Below, piece by piece: positions 54,628 through 64,000 of a DNA stretch of 64,000 nt (position 1 is the stretch's first letter; each line of letters starts with the position of its first letter). The position numbers and the translations under genes are program-made. Below the pieces are notes generated by a model. That model did no database searches, was not told where the DNA came from, and saw nothing but the letters and a program-made list of their open reading frames with translations. The DNA is taken from positions 532,378 to 596,377 of the forward strand of contig JAWWNJ010000144.1 in the NCBI GenBank assembly GCA_037176885.1, read 5' to 3'. This stretch comes from Favolaschia claudopus. Lineage: Eukaryota; Basidiomycota; Agaricomycetes; Agaricales; Mycenaceae.

Positions 54628-56864
54628 AAGACAAAGCGTTCCTTTAGCCCTACATCCGACGATGAAGTGGTCATTGAGCCCATCGCAGACGACGATACTC
54701 CTCCGCCAGAAGGTCCTTTGAAACGACAAGCTGTCGCGTTTCCCTGGAATCCTTCTAGTACTTCGGTTGTCAAACCGAGCTTGGGCCTGTACCAGCCGAC
54801 TCCTGCATCTGCACCCAACAAATTTTTACCTGGGCAAGAAGTTCCTGTCCCCCCACCGCCTCCAAAGCCGGCGAAACCGCGTAAAACAAAGAAGAAGGCG
54901 GAACCGCGAAGCTATTCCTCCCAAACCAACCGCTTTCGAGTCACATCGTATGACCCGACCCCGGTGGAAAAGCCAGCACTTACGATGGGGGAAGGTCCAT
55001 ACGCGTCGTTATATCGCGCAAGTCATATGGGCTCTCAAGATGCAAATGCAAACGAGAGGAACGAGGTCTCTCAGGACCAGCCAGTAACAGAACAGCCAGT
55101 CGAAGAAATCAGTTCCACTGATCCGGCACCTGTGGCGTCGACTTCAAAGGCAAAGACTATGGCTTCTAAGGGCAAATCCAAGGATACCTCGGCCAAGGGC
55201 AAAGTCTCCAAACCCAAAAAGAGCGAATCTAGTACTCCTGGACCATCAAATCCGGTTTCAGATGCTGCAGAACAGCCTGAAGCAGGACCGTCGCGGGAAA
55301 CATACTATCGACGGGATTACGATGCTTCACTAGATGACTCTGGCCAATCCTTCGTCGGAAATTCTCCTCACGGTCGGAGCATGCAAGGTATTGGATTCAA
55401 GACTTCTGAATGTATAGGAGTTAAATTCTTTTTATCCACTAAATACACAGTTAGCCAGCGGACCAGGTCAGATCTCAGGCTTGTGACGCTTCTAATTGAA
55501 GAGCGACGCGGGGCCGTTCGGGACGACCAGCTGGCAGAGGTGCGCGTTCCGCTGCGAGACAGCGAGAATATCGAGTTGGACGGATACTGGGCCAAAGCTG
55601 AGGATATCGTGCGTCTCGTATTCGATTCGATCGTCATCATCATCAAACCTTTGGCAGTGTCGACACCTTCAAGCAAGTCCGTCCAGAATTGATGGTAATT
55701 TTATTTCTATTATTTTGAGCTCATTTTATCGTGCCCTCAACAATGTTCGTCAGGGCCAGCGAAAGTTTACGTGTTGAGAGGCAAATACAAACAGATCGTC
55801 CTGAAAGTGACTGCAGACAACAAGGATGAATATGTAGATGCCAATGTTGTCGTCACTAACCTCCGTACGGTGGAGGTTATCGTTGAACATGTAGACCTCA
55901 TTTCCTTCGTCGTTTTCTTCGCCCCTGACTCAATCCATAGGTATTGCCTCCACCGCCTGTGCCTGTGAGAATGTATCCACCGCAAGAGTCGTGGCCACCA
56001 CCAGAACCGGCCCACTACTATCCACCTCAAGGGAATCCATACCCTTCTTATACAGCCGAGCATCCCGTCCACCATCGACAGCAAAACAGCAGGAAACGGC
56101 GTCATTCACCGATAGACGACGAAAGAGATAGATTCACGACCCGTCAATGGACTCCATCGACTCTGGATTCGTCGCCTCGCGATGATAGAACGCCATCCCG
56201 CCCTTCCACGTCTTATCCCCAACACGCCTTCAACCCGGGCGTTCGAATGCATGTCCCAGAGCATTACCCACCTTCCCGTCATGCGGGCTCGTCGCGTAAT
56301 AATCGCAGTCGCAGCGTTGAATCAATTTCCTCGAGCTCAGAGGATATGGAGGCGATGCACGAGCGGGTGACTCGAGAGGTTGATCAAATTATACAACAGG
56401 AAGACACTTGGGATCAGTTTTTCCGATGGCATGGCAAGCCGAGGAGCGTACTTGTCATGCTGAAGGAATATCAGATAGTGCAAGGGTTTGTGGATAAATG
56501 GGTTGGAAAGCAGACTCCGTCTGGGGCGCGGATCGAGAAGGTCAGTAACTGTTTTCCTCCCCAGTAAGGATAGAGTCACGACTCATCAACACCATCTTTC
56601 ATTCTTTGTTTTTAGTCGCATATTGGACAGGCCCTGAGTATCGGCGACGGCGATCCTGCTGAGCGCGATAAATACATGAGCGACTGCGCGGAAACGACGC
56701 AGCTGCTCGCGCAGTATGGACCGGAGGGCACGCGTCTACAGGACCCTGAAGTCAAAGAACGGACGCTTGACGACAGCCAACCTGGCTACAATGCTAAGCC
56801 TGTTCGCGGGCTGTTGAGGCTATTGCGAAAGGTGGATCAGGAGTGGAAAGCTGCTCATTCTTAG
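54628..56864 (+). CDS. Unrecognised, probably nuclear, Agaricomycete-type protein (5' end unresolved)
   Basis: I do not recognise a family. Supported coding begins 'KTKRSFSPTSDDEVVIEPIA' and continues Pro/Lys-rich ('PPPPPKPAKPRKTKKKAEP') through a low-complexity linker to a compact block: 'VSQRTRSDLRLVTLLIEERR', 'LAEVRVPLRDSENIELDGYW', 'AKAEDICRHLQASPSRIDG', 'PAKVYVLRGKYKQIVLKVTA', 'NVVVTNLRTVEVIVEHVLPP'. This is followed by a Pro/Tyr-rich stretch, an NLS-like 'SRKRRHSP', and a conserved-looking helical C-terminus 'DTWDQFFRWHGKPRSVLVML', 'QALSIGDGDPAERDKYMSDC', 'RTLDDSQPGYNAKPVRGLLR' and 'VDQEWKAAHS*'. Introns inside the two blocks join in frame (for example about 55387-55450, 55610-55667, 55694-55754, 55892-55940), which argues for a real gene. 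No in-frame ATG was found before the first block. Confidence 0.6.
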
Positions 56865-57041
56865 TGTATACCCAGTGTATCCTGATTATCGTCTCAACTT
56901 GTTGACATTTTGTGCTTTTCGCTCGGAAGATACCGATCACTGATTCATTCTCACGCGTGCGCACTTCTGTGCCAACCGACGCGAAGGGCGTCGAAACCCA
57001 TTCGCAAGACGCATTCAACGCAGCAACTCGAACTCCAAGAG

Positions 57042-60000
57042 ATGTCCAATAGAGCTGGACCTTCCCAATCAGCACATGACTACACTGAAGGGGCGTCTGC
57101 CATCGACATCGACTCGGCCGCAGCAAACAACAGACGCTCAAGACGCGATTCCCAATACAGCGCGCTATATGCTGAAGATGGAGATGGGTCTATGTTCAGG
57201 TATGAACCGGAGGGTTTCTGTGGGATTTACCCGCCTAACGCCGCCCACAAGTGGACCCGCCCACTCCGCCACGTTCAACCCGAGCAGGTGAATATATTTT
57301 TATATCACACGCGCTTTTTTAGCTAAATTGTCGAAGTGTGTCCCGTATGGCCCATATCGAGCCTTCTAGGAGGAGCACTAGCAGTTGGTCACGCTCGCGT
57401 AGGCGAAGTATAGACTCTAGTGGCTCGACAAGGCGTCCCCTCAGTCGGAGGTCTACCGAAGATAGCCTGTTTTCGGCACAGAGTCCAGATGTTGAACAGG
57501 ATACCGATATTGAAGAGGATTTCTTAACTGAATCTCGACGACAGACGACGTCGTCCACTCCTCCATTAGCCCGATCCGGCGTGTTCGAGAGTATTGCGAA
57601 TCTTTTTACAAGTGCACCTCATGCAGCTGAGGCGACCCCTCGAAGGCGACCCTCGTTCCGGTCTTCTGGCTCTATCGGCCGCTACTCTAGGCGAAGCCGG
57701 CACTCAGACGTCGGTTCCGAGCACGCTCTTGATTTAGACAATGAGGATGGAGAGGAACGATGGGGCTATTCCTCTGGAGAAGAAGATTCTTCAGATGAAT
57801 CAGTGTCAGGGCGCTCAATGGCAACAAACATGTCTGTTCCTGCAAGCATGGATTACGATTCAGAGCCTCACTCTCCCAACACTGGTCAAGGTCTTCCTCT
57901 CCTTGCTTCCGATCAAGTCTTCGGCCATGAGACGCGTATCGACATGGATATGTCTCTTGCATTCCTCGACACGCCACCGCCTCCCGGCCCACCCAGCCGA
58001 CAGATATTGTATATACCCGATGAAGACGCTAACATTCGATTTGTAGGATACGAAACGATCTGGTGGCGAGAGATCGTATGGAGGGTGTGTTGTGTATCGA
58101 CCCTGGGAGCTCTTGGTCTGCTGGGACACTGGTTTCCTCAAATATGGCTTCGGTGGGTTGCGCGTGAGAAAGCCTTCCAGGATGCATCCAATGGATTTGT
58201 TGTTATAGAGGTACGCCAACTCATTTCATGGAGTATCTCGGTTTGTGACGTTGTCAAGTCGGCCAATAGAGATATCACCTTATTTCGAATCCAAACTTTG
58301 GACTATCCATACTCAGTCTCTACTGTTTTCCCTACTGCGGTCGATGCACCACAGTCGGTGTCTGCAATAGGCACTCTACTTGTTGTCGACTATCGCTATT
58401 CGAGATTCGCCTTGGATCCTAGGACTGGCTTATTTACCATGATTAGGTTTGTTCTTATCCGTAGGACGTTCGAACTTCAAGGACTCATCGCCGTAAATAG
58501 GGACTGGAGGGATCATTCGTGGTCGGGGACGCAATCTGTTCAAAGTGGTATGGAAACCGCAGCTCGGCAGCAGCGACTCACTTTGTTCGGCAAAAACGAG
58601 GTGGATATCAACGGCAAGTCGACAGTGTCGCTCTTGGTGGATGAGGTACCTCTATGTATCGTCCCATCCAAGTTGACTAAATGTAACTGTGTGACAGGTC
58701 ATCCATCCTTTTTATGTCTTCCAGATTGCCAGCATACTGTTATGGTCCCTAGATGATTATTATTACTACGCCTTCTGCATTTTCTTCATCTCCGTCTTCA
58801 GTATATCTACAACACTCATTGAAACCAAAAGGGTGAGGAATAGTTCAATCCAGACGCGCACAATTACATGAACATCCACAGACAATTTCCCGAATGCGCG
58901 AGATGTCCCGCTTTTCATGCGACGTTGACGTGTTGGTGGATGGATTATGTAAGTAAGTCGCGAACCCTACCCAGTTTTCATGCTGAAAACAATCTCAGGG
59001 GTCACCCGCGATTCAGCTCAACTTGTCCCGGAGATCTGGTCAATATTTCTACCTCTCAGATGTCTCTCATTGCCGCCGACATGTTCCTGCTTTCGGGAGA
59101 CGCCATCGTCAATGAAAGCATGTTGACCGGAGAGAGTGTGCCAGTCAGTAAGGCTCCTGCCAAAGATGAGGACCTCCTACGGTGGCGCGACATGAAAGGC
59201 GAGGCCTCAAAAAGTTTTCTCTATGCCGGGACACGGGTTGTGCGAATTCGAGGGACATTCACGGTTGATGGAGGTCCTGGGCAGCCTGCTCTTGCCTTGG
59301 TTGTTCGAACAGGTGAGAATGATTATTCTCCGTGCGGTTTAGTATTCATCAACATTCGCCAGGGTTCAATACGACCAAAGGAGCACTGATTCGGTCCATG
59401 CTCTATCCCAAACCTATTGGTTTTAAATTTTATCGTGACTCTGTCCGATTCATCGGCGTCCTTGCTGGGATCGCAGGGATTGGCTTTTGTTTTAGCGCCG
59501 TACAGTTCGTGAGGCTCGGAGTGGGTTTCTCTATTTTCACCGTTTTGCTTTGTTTGACGCTGTGAAAGGTCAAATGGCACACCATCGTTATCCGTGCGCT
59601 GGATCTCATCACGGTCGTGGTCCCACCTGCTTTGCCCGCTACCTTGTCCATCGGCACCAGTTTCGCTATAGCGCGATTGCGGAAACACGGCATATTCTGC
59701 ATCTCTCCTAGTCGAGTCAATGTTGGGGGCAAGGTCAACGTGTGCTGCTTCGACAAAACGGGGACGCTAACCGAGGATGGTCTCGACATTCTCGGCGTAC
59801 GTGCACCTGACCGTAACGTCCAGCGCTTCGGAGAGCTCCTCGACGACGTTCGTGATTTACCACTGGGCAACGAAAAGGCGACCTTCCTGCATGCTTTGGC
59901 GACTTGTCATTCGCTGAAGATGGTCGATGGTACAATCATTGGCGACCCACTCGATGCCAAGATGTTTGAGTTCACTCGTTGGATGTTGGAAGAGGGCCGA

Positions 60001-62312
60001 GTCGCTGGGACTGGAGTTATCAAGGCGAAGTCGGGGACGGTGCTGGAGCAAACTGCGTTGGTGCAGACGGTTGTCCGGCCTCCTGGTAGCGCACAATTCA
60101 AGCTTGAAGATGCACTCAAAGGCGCTGCTAAGGTGAGCCGCATAGCGTTGCCATTGAAATGCATCTGACTTGCCCAGCATGCTCATTTCCTAGAATTGGG
60201 AGTCATTCGGACCTTCGAGTTTGTTTCAGCGCTGCGCAGGATGAGCGTAGTCGTAAAACGACTTCGGAGCTCGAGCATGGAGATATATGTGAAAGGAGCG
60301 CCTGAAGTTATGACAGAAATTTGTGACCGCGACTCTCGTGAGCGTTGTAGCCTTCCTTCAGTGTGTGACCTCGCTCTGAATGCTCCCCAAGTTCCGCACG
60401 ATTACGATGACTTACTTTCCTACTACACCAAGCGTGGTTATCGGGTCATTGCGATCGCAGGGAAGAGCATCGAAGGACTGTCGTGGCTGAAGGCACAGCG
60501 AATGAAAAGGGAACAGGCGGAGTCTGGGCTTCGTTTTCTTGGACTGATCATCTTCGAAAATAAACTCAAGCCTGGTACAGCACCGGCCATACATGCTCTA
60601 CGTTCAGCCCACCTTGCATGTAGGATGATCACCGGTGATAACCCGCTCACAGCTGTCAGTGTTGCTCGAGAGTGTGGATTGATAAATCCCGCGGCACATG
60701 TCTTTTCGCCCATGTTCATACGAGGTTCGGATTTGCATTTGCACCCTGTGTTTGATTTTCTGAACCCGAGACAGGCAATGAAAACTCTCCTAATGCAGCA
60801 CTGGAATGGTTATGCATGGATGAATTTGCCTGGAAACTGGATATGTATACCCTCAAGCCCTTGACGCCGCCTCAACACTCGAGTGAAATTGACTACCAGG
60901 ACTACGCACTTGTCGTGACGGGAGATGTGTTCCGATGGTTGATAAACCACGCTCCTCTAGAGACGTTGCAACGTGTGAGTGCCCACTGAGTAGTCTCGCA
61001 TACTCTTTTCTTCTTATCACTTGGTATTAAGATGCTCGTGAAGACGCAAATATTTGCAAGAATGTCTCCTGACGAGAAAAATGAAGTGGTTGAACGTCTG
61101 CAATCGCTAGGATATACCGTTCTAATGTGCGGAGACGGTGCCAATGATTGTGCTGCATTGAAAGCAGCCGACGTCGGCATTTCACTGTCGGAAGCGGAAG
61201 CCAGCGTTGCTGCACCTTTCACTTCCAGCACCCCTGATATTGGCTGCGTTATAGAGGTTATAAAGGAAGGAAGAGCAGCGCTGGTCACCAGTTTCAGTTG
61301 CTTCAAATACATGTCAGTGAACGAACTTTCGCCTTTCAGTGCTAGCTGCTGATTCTCAATGTTCGTGCAGGGCATTGTATTCGATGATTCAGTTTACCTC
61401 CGTGACTCTCCTTTACTCGTTCGCCTCGTCGCTGGGTGACTTCCAGGTTGAGTTTTCTTTATCCACTATTCTGTTGTCGCTCATCTATTAATAGTTCCTA
61501 TACATTGATCTTTTCATTATCATACCCGTTGCTGTTGCCAGTGCGTAGAATTGCCGTTGCTGTCGCGGAACTTGCTCACAGAATTCAGTGGGACGAACAT
61601 TACCCTACCCCAGAATACACACAAAACGACCAACAGCAAGTCTGGTCTCCAAGAAAGTGCTAGCAAGTCTTGTTGGCCAGATTGTGATTACAAGCAGCGT
61701 ACAACTCTGGGGCTATTTATGGTCCGGAATCAACCATGGTAAGTGCTGCGCGGTTGTTGCGTCGCTGGGTTGATGCCATATACACAGGTACACTCCGCCG
61801 CCTGCTTCCGACCCTGACTCGGACGGAAATCGTTTAGAGTCCACAAACTATGAAAACTCGACATTATTTTTATTGTCATGCTTCCAGTACGTCCTGGTTG
61901 CTGCCGTGTTCAGTATTGGGCCGCCGTACCGAAAATCAATGTGGACGAATGGTGCGCGTGGGATTAACTTGATCTGCCACTTCTATTTCTGACCGGCTGA
62001 ATTTGGGTGGTTACAGGCTGGCTGATGGGCTCCCTCCTACTGTTGACAGCGCTCAACACCCTTGTTTTGCTAGCACCTCCCGAAGTCGTCTCAGATCTGT
62101 TAACACTGATGCCCCTTCCGAATCATGGCCGAAGTGTTTTGCTTTTTGGCGCCGTGGTGAATGCGGTGTTGAGTATGTGTTTCGAACAGTGGGGAGCGGG
62201 GACGGTGGCGGTCATTGCTGGTCGGATAGGAAAGGTAATGCACGGATGGCGAGGCCGACGGTGGGATGGGAAGAAGGTGTACAAAGCGGTGGAAGGAGGG
62301 ATGGGAGGCTGA
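57042..62312 (+). CDS. YPK9: P5B-type cation-transporting ATPase (Ypk9/ATP13A2 family)
   Basis: Vacuolar/lysosomal P5B ATPase; animal ATP13A2 exports polyamines and yeast Ypk9 affects Mn tolerance. Start 57042 '[20 protein letters not shown]'. A long Ser/Arg-rich cytosolic N-terminus ends at '[19 protein letters not shown]'. Then '[20 protein letters not shown]'; actuator domain '[10 protein letters not shown]' and '[13 protein letters not shown]' (TGES about 59127); the P5B-specific M4 signature '[11 protein letters not shown]'; catalytic '[18 protein letters not shown]' (Asp about 59752); nucleotide-binding '[12 protein letters not shown]'; '[19 protein letters not shown]'; and the hinge '[20 protein letters not shown]' (about 61130). 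C-terminal membrane segments run to '[18 protein letters not shown]'. More than twelve introns, all joining in frame. It ends '[11 protein letters not shown]'. The gene is intact as far as I could trace. Confidence 0.92.
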
Positions 62313-62578
62313 TGACCGAAATGGACGAGGGTCTAGACTTTGGAACGAGAGCGAGTGATCGCCATGGCCGGCATAGCGATCAATTGTTTACGGTTGTTGG
62401 TAGTAACGGAGTTGCAGCAGCACATTTCTTCCTCCTCCTCCTCCTCTGCCTGGTCATTTCTGCCCCGGGGGCCCTTCCTATCTTTTATTCTTCTCCACTG
62501 TTCAAGAAACCGTCGAGAATCCGCAGGAAACGGGCTCTACGTTTCATTTAGACTGCCTTTTCGTCAATCTCTTTCGCC

Positions 62579-63686
62579 ATGCTATCTCTACGCCCAAACT
62601 ATCTGGCCTTCCTCTTCCTCTCCTTCCTCGCTCTCTCCCCCGCAAATGCAGCTCCAGTAGTTGTCAGCCGCCAGACAGATGGACAGACTACCACCGTTAT
62701 GACCCAATCAACGACTTCGACGTGCGTGGACTATATCTCTGCCACCCGTACATATACTGATATATGTGTATCTATCCATGCAGTCCTGCGGGCGATATGA
62801 CACAGACATGTGTCATAACACTCACCCCGATTAAAGACGACCAGGGCAATGATGCGGTTCGCCAAGTCAAAACCTGCAAGTTAACAATGGGCGGCGTGAA
62901 TAATAGCGGTAACAACGGGAACAACGGTGGCACCAATGGTGGGAACGATAACGGTGGCGGGAACAATGGCGGCGATGCTTCCTCGACCGCGGCGGGAGAC
63001 AATGGCAATGGCGGATCTGCCACCGACTCGTCAGGTTCTGCATCGACCGCGTCCTCTGGTGGCGGTATCATCGTCAACGTGAGTGGCCTGTCTTCGGATT
63101 AATCGCATCGTGGCTAACTCTGTCCAGGGTGTTTCCTCCGTGTCCGCCACTCCCACCGATTCTGCAGGAGGTGCAGCTTCCACCGATTCCGCCGGAAGCG
63201 CAGGAGGCGCAGGAGGTGCTAACTCGGCGTCTGCCACGCCTACCCCCGGCGCCCCCGCTGAAGCAGGCGCTGCCGCGGTCTCTGCGGGTGTACGTTTGCT
63301 TAGCTCAATCTTGGATTAGTTTTCACTGATTGTTCTCAGGAGCTTACATCGATCCCTCTCACCGCCGTCAGCACAGGGGGTGTTTTGCCCACAGGCGCTG
63401 CAGCAGCTGCTGATCAGTCCCCGTCCCCGTCTTCGTCCTCATTTACTGTTCCTGGACAGAAAATCCAGGTCTTGCCTATTGGTTTGGGAGTGTTCGCTGG
63501 TATCTCTGTGATTGCTTTGATTGTCGTCGGTCTCGTTACCTACGAGCGTACGAAGTACCGCAAAGCCTTCCGTGCAAGGAAGCTTGCGGAATCGGGAGCC
63601 GGTATGGGTTATGGAGGGATGGCGTAAGTTTTCTCAAGGTTTATAGCTTCGTTCCTCTGACCATTTTTGGTTGTAGGCAACGCTAA
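62579..63686 (+). CDS. Mid2-like cell-wall stress sensor-type membrane protein
   Basis: Signal peptide 'MLSLRPNYLAFLFLSFLALS', then a short Cys-containing region ('TSTPAGDMTQTCVITLTPIK', 'VRQVKTCKLTMGG'). A long Gly/Asn- then Ser/Ala/Gly-rich, probably O-glycosylated stalk follows. One membrane segment 'PIGLGVFAGISVIALIVVGL' is followed by a basic cytosolic tail 'ERTKYRKAFRARKL...GYGGMA'. This matches the layout of fungal Mid2/Wsc-type sensors, which signal cell-wall stress through Rho1, though sequence similarity in the stalk means little. Introns: about 62722-62781, 63079-63127, 63291-63339. A final perfect GTAAGT donor at the apparent stop would splice to an exon coding only 'QR*' (stop 63684-63686); without it, the frame stops at 63627. 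Confidence 0.68.
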
Positions 63687-64000
63687 ATCGGCTTTCTAAT
63701 TGTCTTTGCACCTTACCTAGTGTGTTTGATCCTATTCAAGTTGACCTGAAGCGATCATGTGGTGTATTCGATTTGAGCACTGTACTAATAGTTATGGCAG
63801 TTGACTTGGTCGCTGCATGGATTTTTATACCGTACATTTCTTTTTCCTTTCGCATCACTTGGGCTTTCCGTGTGCAGATGTGTGAAGCTAATGACAACCC
63901 TGTAATTACTAGCGCGCACTTAGACAACAGGGACTATGGAGGACTTTCTAATGTACCGTGGACGGTATTATGACTGCGAGAGAACTAATTGGAGGAGATC
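63687..64000. other. Right-edge intergenic sequence
   Basis: AT-rich sequence downstream of the Mid2-like gene, presumably its 3' untranslated region and beyond. Short open frames on both strands have no recognisable features. Confidence 0.4.

Noticed and set aside
57042..62312. Suspected frameshifts in the P5B ATPase
   Set aside because: Each apparent break is resolved by a short intron with good splice sites that restores family motifs, so no pseudogene call.
1..64000. tRNA genes, transposon ends, CRISPR-like arrays, viral remnants
   Set aside because: Looked for tRNA B-box-like sequences, terminal inverted repeats with target duplications, reverse-transcriptase or transposase motifs and regular spacer arrays; none seen by eye.

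Overview
This window looks like nuclear DNA of a mushroom-forming basidiomycete (Agaricomycete-type). The genes are close together on both strands and broken by many short introns, mostly about 45-85 nt with GT...AG ends and CTRAY-like branch points. Most products are conserved eukaryotic proteins, with a few lineage-typical fungal families (phenylalanine ammonia-lyase, FNT transporter, secreted S41 peptidase-like protein, Mid2-like wall sensor). I support 27 protein-coding genes. I saw no tRNA, rRNA, transposon or CRISPR array. Exon joins were reconstructed by eye from reading frame, splice signals and family motifs, so small exon errors are possible.

Layout. 0-5 kb: a flavin-reductase-like gene cut by the left edge, a mitochondrial CDF metal transporter, a NIPA-like magnesium transporter and a small signal-peptide/membrane protein. 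5-25 kb: a stretch rich in genome-maintenance genes: RTT107/Brc1, TCP11, phenylalanine ammonia-lyase, SSL1 (TFIIH), a protein with PCNA-binding-like motifs (possible Nse6/SLF2 relative), RAD10/ERCC1, MIA40 and MCM2. 25-36 kb: a DUF3128/Emi1-like twin CX9C protein, an alpha/beta hydrolase, a formate/nitrite transporter, a Mei2-type RNA-binding protein, mitochondrial ribosomal protein bS6m and a HAD-like protein. 36-51 kb: a secreted S41 peptidase-like protein, Tudor-SN (SND1), UPF2 and an ATRIP/Rad26-like checkpoint gene. 51-64 kb: a GT49-like glycosyltransferase, an amidohydrolase-like protein, an unrecognised nuclear protein, a P5B cation ATPase (YPK9) and a Mid2-like sensor.

Functional links. 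SSL1 and RAD10 act in nucleotide excision repair. RTT107, MCM2 and ATRIP act at replication forks and in the checkpoint. UPF2 and SND1 act in RNA surveillance and metabolism. MIA40 would oxidise twin CX9C proteins such as the Emi1-like product encoded about 4 kb away. MCM2 carries three ACGCGT (MCB) sites around its start codon, matching MBF-type cell-cycle control. Several gene pairs are divergent with very short shared upstream regions, the extreme being UPF2/ATRIP with 46 bp between start codons. All genes I could follow end to end appear intact. The least certain are the start of the 54.6-kb gene, the identity of the 16.2-kb gene, and the ATRIP, GT49 and amidohydrolase assignments.
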